From: Bacteroidales bacterium
Lineage (GTDB): Bacteria; Bacteroidota; Bacteroidia; Bacteroidales; VadinHA17
Reading direction: 5' to 3'
DNA length: 64,000 nt
Assembly: GCA_016709865.1 (NCBI GenBank)
Contig: JADJLX010000005.1
Location: forward strand, 1,178,001-1,242,000
Shown here: positions 1 to 8,428 of the stretch, piece after piece
Numbering within the stretch: position 1 is the first letter of the stretch
How the letters are laid out: each line of letters starts with the position of its first letter
Position numbers and translations under genes: made by a program
The notes under the pieces: model-generated
The model's database searches: none
The model's input: only the letters and a program-made list of their open reading frames with translations
Told to the model about the DNA's origin: nothing

Positions 1-995
1 ACAGAAACAGATTCAATAACATCGGGATAGATTGTGCCTTGCGCAAGCCACTTAACATCTTTTACTTTGTGTGCCTCTTCATCAAATACTTCAATAAAAA
101 CCCTGCCGATAATCTTACGTTTTGTCTCAGGGTCACTTACTCCTTCAAGCTGGTTGAGAAATCTGTCTTCAGCATCAACACCTATAACATTAAGTCCCAT
201 GCCAAGGTAAGAATCAAGTACTTTGCTAAACTCATTTTTTCTGAGTAATCCGTTATCAACAAAAATGCAGGTCAGGTTTTTTCCTATAGCCTTATGCAAC
301 AGAGATGCAGCAACAGTTGAGTCAACTCCCCCTGAAAGACCAAGTATAACTTTATCATTTCCAAGCTGGCTTTTCAGACCGGCAATTGTTGATCCGGCAA
401 ATGAGTCAGGTGTCCAGTTCTGCGAACATCCGCAAATACCAAGTACAAAGTTCTTCAGCATTTGAGTGCCCTCAGTAGTATGATATACTTCAGGGTGAAA
501 TTGTATTCCCCAGGTATTCTCACCTTTAATATGATAAGCACCTGCTTTCACATCTGCTGTAGAACCAGTAATTTCATAGCCATCGGGAATTGAGGCAATT
601 GTATCAGCATGAGACATCCAGACCTGTGTACCGGGTTTAATGTTTGTGAAGAGAGGATCGCTGTTGTTTACAGAAATCAGGTTTGCTCTGCCGTATTCCC
701 TTGAATTGGACGGTAATACTTCTCCGCCAAAATTATGTACCAGATATTGTGCCCCGTAACAGACTCCCAGCAAAGGAATTCTCCCCTTAATCATTGTCAG
801 ATCAGGTGAAGGTGCATTTTTATCACGGACAGATGATGGGCTTCCAGACAGTATAACACCTTTTACATCCTTATCAGGTAAAGGGAAATGGTTAAAAGGA
901 TGAATTTCACAATAAACATTTATCTCTCGTATTCTTCTGGCAATCAGCTGTGTGTACTGAGAGCCGAAATCAAGTATAAGAATTTTTTCCTGCAA
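1..995 (-). CDS. guaA: GMP synthase (glutamine-hydrolysing), N-terminal part, runs off the window
   Basis: Catalyses amination of XMP to GMP with glutamine and ATP, the last step of guanine nucleotide synthesis, in the cytosol. The visible 331 residues hold the class I glutamine amidotransferase (LILDFGSQ at 6-13, nucleophile Cys79 in GVCYGAQ, His167 and Glu169 in QFHPE) followed by the ATP-pyrophosphatase P-loop [10 protein letters not shown] near 219-227. The family is about 510 residues, so roughly one third lies beyond base 1. No ATG is available: the reading frame has a TAA upstream and the only plausible start is TTG at 995, giving [13 protein letters not shown], which matches the usual N-terminus of Bacteroidota GuaA. 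The family assignment is firm; the TTG start is well supported but not proven. Confidence 0.96.
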   Translation of the reverse strand, partial: MQEKILILDFGSQYTQLIARRIREINVYCEIHPFNHFPLPDKDVKGVILSGSPSSVRDKNAPSPDLTMIKGRIPLLGVCYGAQYLVHNFGGEVLPSNSREYGRANLISVNNSDPLFTNIKPGTQVWMSHADTIASIPDGYEITGSTADVKAGAYHIKGENTWGIQFHPEVYHTTEGTQMLKNFVLGICGCSQNWTPDSFAGSTIAGLKSQLGNDKVILGLSGGVDSTVAASLLHKAIGKNLTCIFVDNGLLRKNEFSKVLDSYLGMGLNVIGVDAEDRFLNQLEGVSDPETKRKIIGRVFIEVFDEEAHKVKDVKWLAQGTIYPDVIESVS

Positions 996-1042
996 GACTT
1001 GTAGATTTTAATAAGATGGTCACAAAGATATATATTCTTTTC

Positions 1043-1966
1043 TTAAGGTCCAGCAATTTTGCCCACCTCATAACTCTTTCCGTCTATGGCAGCATAAGTA
1101 TCCGGGAATATTTCCCTGGACTCTTCCACAAGGAATGAAATTGTCTTGTAGCGCGATGAGAAATGGCCAATAATCAGAGTTCCGGCACCGGCATTAAGTG
1201 CAGTTTTTGCTGCATCCAGAGTTGTCGAATGGCCTGTTATCTCTGCCAGCTTGTTTAAGCTTTTATCAAAAGTAGCTTCATGATAAAGAAGAGATACTCC
1301 TTTAATAAATGAGGCCAGTCTTTTAAAATAGCTTGTATCGCTGCAATATGCATAAGATAGCGGTTCAGGTGGCGGTAATGTAAGTTCGGAATTCGGGATT
1401 ACCGATCCGTCAGGCTTTATGAAATCCTCTCCTTTCTTAATTGCGGGTATCCTGACAGAGGGTATCTGATATTCATCAATCTTTTCTTTTATAATGTTCC
1501 TGTCTGATAATTTCTCCCGAAAAAGAAACCCAAATGCAGGAACCCTGTGCTGCAGAGGGAAAGCTGTTACAGTCAGATATTTATCATCCAGAATTAAAAA
1601 AGGATCTTTCCCTTTAAGCGGTATAAAGTCGATTTCAAAACTGAGGTTGATATCAAAGTCGCTGAGATGTGACCTCAGCATGATCTGATAGTTTTCAGGG
1701 GCATAAAGATGAATCGGGGTCTTTCTTCCCATAAGGCTGAAAGATGATAAAAGGCCGTATAGTCCGAAGATATGGTCGCCATGCAGATGGCTTATAAATA
1801 TATGGTTAATCTTTCCGAATCTGATCTTGTTTTTTCTGAGCTGCATCTGGGTTCCTTCACCGCAGTCTATTAAAAATAAGCGCTCATGTGCGTTGAGCAC
1901 ATGAGCGCTGGGATATCTTTCTGATGTCGGCAATGCAGAACTACTACCAAGTATGGTTAGCTTCAT
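1043..1966 (-). CDS. rnz: Ribonuclease Z
   Basis: A metallo-beta-lactamase-fold endonuclease of the RNase Z/ElaC family, which matures tRNA 3' ends. The zinc motif HLHGDH is at residues 60-65, after the N-terminal MKLTILGSSSALPT strand. Further family features are YCSDTSY, LLYHEATF and GHSTTLDAA, and a C-terminal GHFSSRY histidine ligand. Length is 307 residues, normal for the bacterial short form. An in-frame upstream start at 1978 would add four residues (MQSA); I chose ATG at 1966 because family members start directly at the first beta strand. It lies 23 bases after the STAS gene on the same strand and is probably co-transcribed with it. Confidence 0.94.
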   Translation of the reverse strand: MKLTILGSSSALPTSERYPSAHVLNAHERLFLIDCGEGTQMQLRKNKIRFGKINHIFISHLHGDHIFGLYGLLSSFSLMGRKTPIHLYAPENYQIMLRSHLSDFDINLSFEIDFIPLKGKDPFLILDDKYLTVTAFPLQHRVPAFGFLFREKLSDRNIIKEKIDEYQIPSVRIPAIKKGEDFIKPDGSVIPNSELTLPPPEPLSYAYCSDTSYFKRLASFIKGVSLLYHEATFDKSLNKLAEITGHSTTLDAAKTALNAGAGTLIIGHFSSRYKTISFLVEESREIFPDTYAAIDGKSYEVGKIAGP

Positions 1967-1989
1967 CGCACTCTGCAAAGCGATCTGTT

Positions 1990-2328
1990 TTAAGATATCA
2001 TTTTCTGAGCATCATCAACCGTTCCTGTAATCGTGAGAACGGTATCGAGCTGAGAAATAGTGATAAGACGTTCTACTGCTTCATTAAGTCCGCAGAGAAC
2101 GAATGTACCACCAGCATTTTTGCAAAGTCTGTTGGCTACCAGTATGGCACTTAGTCCCGATGAGTCGCAGTACTGACATTTTTCAAGATCAAGGATGATA
2201 TTCTTCTCTCCCTTGCCTGAAACAAGCACAAGCTCCGACTTAAGTGCAGGAGCAATGTGCGTATCAAGTTTTTCCGACTGTATCTGAATTACAGTGCTGT
2301 TATTCCGGCTTTCAATATTGAAATCCAT
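1990..2328 (-). CDS. STAS-domain protein (anti-anti-sigma factor type)
   Basis: A 112-residue single STAS domain of the SpoIIAA/RsbV class. In that family, a serine in the D-S-S-G loop is phosphorylated by a partner-switching kinase, and the dephosphorylated form binds an anti-sigma factor. Here the loop CDSSGLSAIL is at residues 54-63 with candidate phospho-sites Ser56/Ser57. No cognate HPK/GHKL anti-sigma kinase or PP2C phosphatase is next to it, so the partner must lie elsewhere. It sits between rpsA and rnz on the same strand, 38 bases after rpsA. A regulatory role is inferred from the family; the target is unknown. Confidence 0.88.
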   Translation of the reverse strand: MDFNIESRNNSTVIQIQSEKLDTHIAPALKSELVLVSGKGEKNIILDLEKCQYCDSSGLSAILVANRLCKNAGGTFVLCGLNEAVERLITISQLDTVLTITGTVDDAQKMIS

Positions 2329-2366
2329 AGTTGTAGTTTTTGATAGCCTAAATTTAAGAAATATTT

Positions 2367-4430
2367 CTATTTCTTGGAAGCTTTATTCTCTTTTTCTTCC
2401 ATTTCATCTTTTAAAGCCTGAAGCTGAGAGATATCACCAAGTGTTGTTTTCTCTGAAGCTGACTTCTGCTTTCTCGGAGCTTTCTTAGGTGAAGATGACT
2501 CTGACTTGGCTACTGGAGCCTCGGCAGCTTTCTTCTCATCTTCAAAAACTCTGCTGTGTGAAACGATGATTTTCTTGGCTGACTTATTAAATTCAATCAC
2601 TTTGAACATTAATTTCTCATCAACCTTAGCCATCATTCCGTCCTCTTTCACAAGATGTTTTGGAGTAACAAAACCTTCAACACCATAAGGAAGAGCTATA
2701 ACAGCACCTTTGTCGAATACTTCAACGACGGTACCTTCATGTACTGAATCCATGGTAAAGAGATTTTCGAATACATCCCATGGGTTCTCCTCGAGTTGTT
2801 TGTGACCAAGGCTGAGACGTCTGTTTTCTTTATCAATTTCAAGAACAACAACTTCGATCTCGGCATCAATAGCTGTAAATTCAGCAGGATGTTTGATTTT
2901 CTTTGTCCATGAAAGATCAGATATATGAATTAAACCATCAACACCTTCTTCTATTTCTACAAACACACCGAAGTTGGTAAAGTTCCTGACTTTTGCAGTA
3001 TGTTTTGAACCAACTGTATATTTGTCATCGATATTCTGCCATGGATCAGCTTTAAGCTGTTTGATACCCAGTGACATTTTTCTTTCGTTACGGTCGAGTG
3101 TAAGTATAACTGCTTCAATCTCATCACCAACTTTCAGGAATTCCTGAGCACTGCGCAGATGCTGTGACCATGACATTTCAGAAACGTGAATAAGACCTTC
3201 AACACCAGGTGCTATTTCAACAAAAGCACCATAGTCAGCCATAACAACAACCTTACCTTTAACTTTATCGCCGATATTCATGTTCGGATCAACTGAATCC
3301 CATGGATGAGAAGTAAGCTGTTTCAGACCAAGAGCGATTCTCTTCTTGTCATCATCGAAATCGAGGATAACAACATTGAGTTTCTGGTCGAGCTGAACAA
3401 TCTCTTCAGGATGATTAACCCGGCCCCATGAAAGGTCAGTAATGTGAATAAGACCGTCAACACCACCAAGATCGATAAATACACCATATGATGTGATATT
3501 TTTAACAGTTCCTTCAAGAACCTGTCCTTTTTCGAGTTTTGCAATAATCTCTTTCTTCTGCTGTTCAAGTTCAGCTTCGATAAGAGCTTTGTGAGAAACA
3601 ACAACGTTTTTGAATTCCTGATTGATCTTTACAACCTTGAACTCCATTGTTTTTCCAACAAATACATCATAGTCGCGGATTGGTTTAACATCTATCTGCG
3701 AACCCGGAAGGAATGCTTCGATGCCAAAAACATCTACTATCATACCACCTTTTGTACGACACTTGATGTAACCTGTAATGATCTCGTCTTTTTCGAGTGA
3801 TGCATTAACCCTGTCCCATGAGTTGATAGCGCGTGCCTTCTTATGAGATAGCAGTAACTGACCTTTTTTGTCTTCCTGGCTCTCTACATAAACTTCTACT
3901 TTATCACCAACTTTCAGATTAGGGTTATAACGGAATTCGTTCAAACTTACAACACCTTCCGATTTGTATCCGATATTGATAACAACTTCGCGTGATGTCA
4001 TCTGAATAACGGTACCTATTACTACCTCATCAACGGCAACAGTTGAGAGCGTCTCATCATAAAGTGATTCTAACTGCTTGTACTTGGGAGATGTACGTTT
4101 TTCTTCACTTTCAAAAGCATCCCAGTCAAATTCCTCAGCAGTTGCCGGAGATTTGTGTTCTGCTTTTATTGTAATTTCTTTTTCGTCAGTTTCCGGTGCT
4201 GGATGAGATTTTTTAGGTCTCTTTTCCTTCTTTTCTGTTTCCAGACCGTAATCTTCAACTTTTGCAGGTTGAGCTGCCTCTGCAACAGCTTCTTCAATTG
4301 CTGTTACTTCAGCTACTTCTTCCAGAATTTCCTTTGTTTCTTTAGCTTTTGCCTTTTTTACCTGTTTTACAGGTGCTTCACTTTTTTCAACAACCTCCTT
4401 TTTGGTTGCTTTTTTCTTGTTTTCAGTCAT
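2367..4430 (-). CDS. rpsA: 30S ribosomal protein S1
   Basis: The mRNA-binding ribosomal protein that helps recruit transcripts to the 30S subunit. At 687 residues it is longer than the roughly 560 of Escherichia coli. An N-terminal low-complexity Lys/Glu/Ala extension (residues 1 to about 130) precedes six S1 OB-fold repeats starting near 134, 216, 301, 386, 472 and 558. The most canonical are repeats three to five (for example GVFIDLGGVDGLIHITDLSW). The C-terminal tail from about 635 is again Lys/Ser/Glu-rich. S1 is expected to matter more in this phylum, where Shine-Dalgarno pairing is scarce. A TATCTTTG promoter box lies about 65 bases upstream of the ATG at 4430. Confidence 0.97.
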   Translation of the reverse strand: MTENKKKATKKEVVEKSEAPVKQVKKAKAKETKEILEEVAEVTAIEEAVAEAAQPAKVEDYGLETEKKEKRPKKSHPAPETDEKEITIKAEHKSPATAEEFDWDAFESEEKRTSPKYKQLESLYDETLSTVAVDEVVIGTVIQMTSREVVINIGYKSEGVVSLNEFRYNPNLKVGDKVEVYVESQEDKKGQLLLSHKKARAINSWDRVNASLEKDEIITGYIKCRTKGGMIVDVFGIEAFLPGSQIDVKPIRDYDVFVGKTMEFKVVKINQEFKNVVVSHKALIEAELEQQKKEIIAKLEKGQVLEGTVKNITSYGVFIDLGGVDGLIHITDLSWGRVNHPEEIVQLDQKLNVVILDFDDDKKRIALGLKQLTSHPWDSVDPNMNIGDKVKGKVVVMADYGAFVEIAPGVEGLIHVSEMSWSQHLRSAQEFLKVGDEIEAVILTLDRNERKMSLGIKQLKADPWQNIDDKYTVGSKHTAKVRNFTNFGVFVEIEEGVDGLIHISDLSWTKKIKHPAEFTAIDAEIEVVVLEIDKENRRLSLGHKQLEENPWDVFENLFTMDSVHEGTVVEVFDKGAVIALPYGVEGFVTPKHLVKEDGMMAKVDEKLMFKVIEFNKSAKKIIVSHSRVFEDEKKAAEAPVAKSESSSPKKAPRKQKSASEKTTLGDISQLQALKDEMEEKENKASKK

Positions 4431-4494
4431 AATTTTGATTTAAAAGAACTAGTAATTAATAAGTTAGACATTATCTTGTATAAAAAATTGGTTG

Positions 4495-4502
4495 CAAAGA
4501 TA
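4495..4502 (-). promoter_or_regulatory. Promoter -7 box for rpsA
   Basis: On the minus strand the box TATCTTTG matches the Bacteroidota -7 consensus TAnnTTTG. It lies 65 bases upstream of the rpsA ATG, predicting a 5' leader of roughly 55-60 bases. No clear -33 TTTG element is seen at the expected 19-21 base spacing. Confidence 0.6.
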
Positions 4503-4554
4503 TGGTTTTCTTTTAAATTGACATAATATATTGTAGAATTTCACCGACTTAACA

Positions 4555-4589
4555 ATGCGGCATTAAGCCGGAAGCCGCATGCCTTTTTT
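4555..4589 (+). other. Terminator-like hairpin between divergent rpsA and ugd
   Basis: Arms ATGCGGC (4555-4561) and GCCGCAT (4574-4580) enclose a 12-base loop. A short T-run follows at 4584-4589 on the plus strand. It precedes the ugd promoter and follows no plus-strand gene, so it could block antisense read-through from rpsA regulatory transcripts or be a repeat remnant. The role is unknown. Confidence 0.4.
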
Positions 4590-4614
4590 CATTTTCATAT
4601 TTAACTTGTTATAT

Positions 4615-4622
4615 TATCTTTG
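4615..4622 (+). promoter_or_regulatory. Promoter -7 box for ugd
   Basis: TATCTTTG matches TAnnTTTG and is followed by GCAC. The ugd ATG is at 4661, giving a leader of about 30 bases. The -33 element is weak. It probably drives the ugd-rfb-pgm run of plus-strand genes, although intervening REP palindromes may modulate read-through. Confidence 0.55.
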
Positions 4623-4660
4623 CACAAGTGATGTTGTTTAAGTAAAAAAATACCTGATAT

Positions 4661-5977
4661 ATGAGGATTATTGTTGTAGGTACAGGCTATGTTGGATTAG
4701 TTACCGGAGCCTGTTTCGCGGAGAGTGGAGTAAATGTAACATGCGTTGACAATAATCTCGAAAAGATAAGGCTATTACAGGATGGTGCTGTTCCAATATA
4801 CGAACCCGGACTTGAGAGCATAATCAGAAGAAATGTTGAAAAGAAGCGACTTAACTTCACAACTGAACTAAAAGAGGGACTTGACGGAGCCGAGGTTATT
4901 TTTGTTGCAGTAGGCACTCCTCCCGGAGAAGACGGATCTGCTGACCTGAAACACGTTCTCGAAGTTGCACGCGAGATTGGAAGTGTAATTACAAATCACA
5001 TTGTGGTGGTAACTAAGAGTACTGTCCCTGTAGGTACATCAGAAAAAATAAGAAAAGCAATTAAGGGGGAACTCGAAAGAAGGAAAGCAGATATCCCTTT
5101 CGATATGGCATCAAATCCCGAATTTCTTAAAGAAGGAGCTGCTGTTGAAGATTTTCTTAAACCCGAGAGAATTGTAATCGGGATAGATAATGATAAGACA
5201 GCAGAAATAATGAAGCGTCTGTACATGCCATTTGTCCTGAACAATCACCCGATTTTATTCATGGATATAGCTTCCGCAGAAATAACCAAATATGCTGCCA
5301 ATGCTATGCTGGCTACGCGTATCAGCTTCATAAACGAAATTGCAAATCTATGTGATATTCTCGGTGCTGATATTAACCATGTGAGGAAAGGTATCGGAAG
5401 TGATTCAAGAATCGGAAGCAAATTTATTTATCCTGGTTCCGGTTATGGTGGATCATGCTTCCCAAAAGATGTTAAAGCTATAATTAAGACTGCTCATGAT
5501 AATGGCTATGAACTGAATGTCATTAAAGCAGTTGAGAAGGCTAACGAATATCAGAAGAACATCATCTTCAGAAAGATGAATGGTTATTTCAAAAATGATC
5601 TTAAGAATAAAGTGATTGGCATTTGGGGTATAGCGTTTAAGCCAAAAACAGACGATATAAGGGAGGCTTCATCACTTGTACTCATCGAACAGCTTCTCGA
5701 AGCCGGTGCAAGAATCAAGACATATGATCCGGCTGCGATGAATGAAGCAAAGAAACTGCTGGGAAATAAAGTTGAGTTCTGTTCAGATCCTTACGAAGCT
5801 GTTGAAGGCGCTGATGCTATGGCGCTTATGACTGAATGGTCTGAGTTTCATCTGCCGGAATTTGCAAGGATGGCTGATTTAATGAAGAACAAGGTGATAT
5901 TTGATGGAAGAAACATATATGATCCTGCCGAATTAAAAAGGCTTGGGTTTATGTATTACGGAATTGGGAGACGTTGA
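4661..5977 (+). CDS. ugd: UDP-glucose 6-dehydrogenase
   Basis: Oxidises UDP-glucose to UDP-glucuronate with two NAD+, supplying glucuronate for capsule, exopolysaccharide or O-antigen. The N-terminal Rossmann motif GTGYVGLVTGACFAESG is at 7-23. The middle domain has FLKEGAAVEDFLKPERIVIG, and the catalytic cysteine is Cys266 in GSGYGGSCFPKD. The C-terminal UDP-binding domain carries GIAFKPKTDDIREA. Length 438 is normal for the family. It is the first gene of a nucleotide-sugar cluster and is separated from rfbA by two REP-like palindromes. Confidence 0.96.
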   Translation: MRIIVVGTGYVGLVTGACFAESGVNVTCVDNNLEKIRLLQDGAVPIYEPGLESIIRRNVEKKRLNFTTELKEGLDGAEVIFVAVGTPPGEDGSADLKHVLEVAREIGSVITNHIVVVTKSTVPVGTSEKIRKAIKGELERRKADIPFDMASNPEFLKEGAAVEDFLKPERIVIGIDNDKTAEIMKRLYMPFVLNNHPILFMDIASAEITKYAANAMLATRISFINEIANLCDILGADINHVRKGIGSDSRIGSKFIYPGSGYGGSCFPKDVKAIIKTAHDNGYELNVIKAVEKANEYQKNIIFRKMNGYFKNDLKNKVIGIWGIAFKPKTDDIREASSLVLIEQLLEAGARIKTYDPAAMNEAKKLLGNKVEFCSDPYEAVEGADAMALMTEWSEFHLPEFARMADLMKNKVIFDGRNIYDPAELKRLGFMYYGIGRR

Positions 5978-5984
5978 TTAATTG

Positions 5985-6012
5985 GTAGAGACGCGATGCA
6001 TCGCGTCTTGTA
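5985..6012. repeat. REP-like palindrome, copy 1 (GATGCATC core)
   Basis: A perfect 20-base palindrome (5989-6008) formed by arm AGACGC, core GATGCATC and arm GCGTCT, flanked by GTAG on the left. It lies 8 bases after the ugd stop. The arms match those of the AAAATTTT-core palindromes at 10169 and 10417 near the RAYT transposase, so I place them in one family. Confidence 0.8.
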
Positions 6013-6030
6013 AACCATATAATAAATGAT

Positions 6031-6056
6031 GGAGACACGATGCATCGCGTCTCTAC
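6031..6056. repeat. REP-like palindrome, copy 2 (GATGCATC core)
   Basis: A second copy 18 bases after copy 1, with left arm GAGACAC (one base different), core GATGCATC and right arm GCGTCTCTAC. The two copies form a tandem pair between ugd and rfbA. An in-frame ATG at 6026 lies just ahead of this repeat and is not the rfbA start. Confidence 0.8.
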
Positions 6057-6073
6057 ATAAAATTAAAATTTTT

Positions 6074-6967
6074 ATGAAAGGAATTATTCTTGCAGGAGGC
6101 TCGGGAACGCGACTTCATCCGATTACGAGCGCTATTTCAAAACAGATGCTGCCGGTATATGATAAGCCAATGATATATTATCCATTATCTGTGCTTATGC
6201 TTGCCGGGATCAGGGAAATACTTATTATCTCAACTCCCCGCGATCTTCCGGGATTCAGGAGTTTATTGGGTGACGGAAAATCTCTGGGTCTGAATTTCAG
6301 TTACAAAGAACAACCTTCACCGGATGGACTGGCACAGGCATTTATCCTTGGTGAAGAATTTATCGGGAACGACACAGTATGTATGATACTTGGGGATAAT
6401 ATTTTTTATGGTCATGGCTTTGGCGATGCACTCCTGAAAACAGCAGAACTGAAAAAAGGTGCTTGTGTATTTGGATACTATGTAACAGATCCTGAGAGAT
6501 ATGGAGTTGTTGAGTTTGATAATACAAGAAAGGTTATAAGCATTGAAGAAAAACCATTGAAACCAAAGTCAAACTATGCTGTTACCGGACTGTATTTTTA
6601 TGATAATACTGTTGTAAAAAAGGCAAAAGCGCTCAAACCATCACCACGCGGAGAACTCGAAATAACAGATTTGAACAGGGTTTTCCTGGAAGAAGGTACA
6701 CTTGAAATAAAACTGATGGGCAGAGGAATGGCATGGCTCGATACCGGTACTTATGAAAGTTTATTACAAGCTGCTAATTTTATTGCCACACTCGAACAGA
6801 GACAAGGTCTGAAAGCATCATGCATTGAAGAAATTGCTTACAAAAGAGGATTTATCAATAAGAATCAGCTGCTTGAAATTGCTGAACCTATCAAAAAAAG
6901 TCAATATGGTCAATATCTCATAAGGATAGCAAATGAGGATATAAATGTATTTGAAGGGCTTAAATAA
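6074..6967 (+). CDS. rfbA: Glucose-1-phosphate thymidylyltransferase
   Basis: Joins glucose-1-phosphate and dTTP to give dTDP-glucose, the first step of dTDP-L-rhamnose synthesis. The nucleotidyltransferase signature GGSGTRLHP is at 8-16, followed by [11 protein letters not shown] at 23-33, then GDNIFYG, EEKP and LDTGTYESL. With ATG at 6074 the protein is 297 residues, the usual family length. The earlier in-frame ATG at 6026 would translate the REP palindrome and is rejected. The rfbC start follows after 10 bases, indicating an operon. Confidence 0.96.
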   Translation: MKGIILAGGSGTRLHPITSAISKQMLPVYDKPMIYYPLSVLMLAGIREILIISTPRDLPGFRSLLGDGKSLGLNFSYKEQPSPDGLAQAFILGEEFIGNDTVCMILGDNIFYGHGFGDALLKTAELKKGACVFGYYVTDPERYGVVEFDNTRKVISIEEKPLKPKSNYAVTGLYFYDNTVVKKAKALKPSPRGELEITDLNRVFLEEGTLEIKLMGRGMAWLDTGTYESLLQAANFIATLEQRQGLKASCIEEIAYKRGFINKNQLLEIAEPIKKSQYGQYLIRIANEDINVFEGLK

Positions 6968-6977
6968 TACTGGCGAT

Positions 6978-7526
6978 ATGAAGATTATAGAAACAGGATT
7001 TAATGGCCTGGTAATACTAAAACCAACAATTTATAAAGATAGCAGAGGATATTTTTTTGAAAGTTTTAATCAGGTAGTCCTTAAAAATGCAGGAATTGAA
7101 TTCAATCCGGTTCAGGACAATGAATCAAAATCTTCAAAAGGAGTCATACGAGGTTTACACTATCAGTTAATGCCTTCTGCACAAACTAAACTGATCAGAG
7201 TCGTCGAGGGTAAAATATTTGATGTAGCTCTTGATATTCGTAAAGAGTCTCTCACTTTCGGAAAATGGTTTGGTATTGAACTTGATTCCGAAACAAAAGA
7301 TCAGTTCCTGATTCCAAAAGGTTTTGCTCATGGATTTTCCGTATTAAGCGATGTAGCTGTTATACAATACAAATGTGACAATGTCTACAATCCGCAGCTA
7401 GAAAGAGGAATATCCCTTAATGATCCGGAACTTGATATTAACTGGAAACTAGGTTCAGCCACTCCTGTAATTAGTGATAAAGACCTTAAACATCCATCTT
7501 TCAGGGATGCTGAATATAATTTTTAA
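6978..7526 (+). CDS. rfbC: dTDP-4-dehydrorhamnose 3,5-epimerase
   Basis: Epimerises dTDP-4-keto-6-deoxyglucose at C3 and C5, the third step of dTDP-L-rhamnose synthesis. A small cupin-fold protein of 182 residues. Recognisable are DSRGYFFESF (21-30), the catalytic-base region GVIRGLHYQ with His61, and FLIPKGFAHGFSVLSD. ATG at 6978 gives the standard N-terminus MKIIET; an upstream ATG at 6945 overlaps rfbA and would add 11 residues. rfbD begins 12 bases after it. Confidence 0.95.
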   Translation: MKIIETGFNGLVILKPTIYKDSRGYFFESFNQVVLKNAGIEFNPVQDNESKSSKGVIRGLHYQLMPSAQTKLIRVVEGKIFDVALDIRKESLTFGKWFGIELDSETKDQFLIPKGFAHGFSVLSDVAVIQYKCDNVYNPQLERGISLNDPELDINWKLGSATPVISDKDLKHPSFRDAEYNF

Positions 7527-7538
7527 AATTAAGTTAGA

Positions 7539-8408
7539 ATGGCAGTAATATTGGTTGCTGGTGCAAATGGTCAACTTGGTAATGAACTTAAAGTTGTATC
7601 AAAAAGCTATTACGGGTATGATTTTATTTTTACCGATATTGACACTTTGGATTTATCAAGTGCCTCTAAGACATATGAGTTTATAAAAGACTCAAAACCA
7701 GACTGGATAATAAATTGTGCTGCGTACAACCTGGTTGACAAAGCTGAAAGTGAGCCTGATGCTGCTGTCATTGTAAATAGCACATCTGTTAAGAATATTA
7801 CAGATTCTATAAAGGAAACTGAATGCCGTTTCATTCATATTTCAACTGACTATGTCTACGATGGATTATCTAATGTTCCTTATAATGAAGAATCAGTTCC
7901 AAATCCTTTATCAGCCTATGGTAAATCAAAACTTGCAGGTGAAAAATATGCACTGCTGCACCCCGGCTCAATGGTTATAAGAACTTCATGGCTATATTCA
8001 TCATTTGGCAATAATTTTGTTAAAACAATTCTCCGCCATGGGAGAGAAAAGGAATCGCTCAGAGTTGTTTTTGATCAGACTGGCACTCCTACTTATGCAG
8101 CCGACCTCGCTACTGCTATTATGAATATAGTGTCAGGAGTAATAAGAAATCAGTTTGCCCTGAAAGCGGGTATCTATAACTACTCCAATGAAGGAGTATG
8201 CTCATGGTATGACTTTGCTGTTGAGATAATTAAAGAAGCCGGTTTAAACTGCAATATCCAGCCAATACTTACAAAAGATTACGTGCTTCCGGCACCAAGG
8301 CCTGTTTTCTCCGTTATGGATAAAAGCAAAATTAAAGAAAACTACGGACTCACTATACCTTACTGGAGAGATAGTCTGACCAGATGCATGAAACTACTGA
8401 AAGAATAA
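7539..8408 (+). CDS. rfbD: dTDP-4-dehydrorhamnose reductase
   Basis: Reduces dTDP-4-keto-L-rhamnose to dTDP-L-rhamnose with NAD(P)H, the final step. An extended short-chain dehydrogenase of 289 residues: nucleotide loop GANGQLGNEL at 8-17, STDYVYDG near 102-109 and the catalytic YGKSK at 127-131. It follows rfbC closely. The 4,6-dehydratase rfbB that completes the pathway is not in the window. Confidence 0.95.
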   Translation: MAVILVAGANGQLGNELKVVSKSYYGYDFIFTDIDTLDLSSASKTYEFIKDSKPDWIINCAAYNLVDKAESEPDAAVIVNSTSVKNITDSIKETECRFIHISTDYVYDGLSNVPYNEESVPNPLSAYGKSKLAGEKYALLHPGSMVIRTSWLYSSFGNNFVKTILRHGREKESLRVVFDQTGTPTYAADLATAIMNIVSGVIRNQFALKAGIYNYSNEGVCSWYDFAVEIIKEAGLNCNIQPILTKDYVLPAPRPVFSVMDKSKIKENYGLTIPYWRDSLTRCMKLLKE

Positions 8409-8428
8409 ACATAATAATCTTTTACATT

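Noticed and set aside
4155..4526. A 123-residue Phe/Cys-rich plus-strand frame
   Set aside because: It is the antisense of the Lys/Glu-rich N-terminus of S1; the biased composition explains the long open frame.
6026..6073. Upstream in-frame start for rfbA
   Set aside because: It would translate a REP palindrome; the conserved MKGIILAGG start is at 6074.
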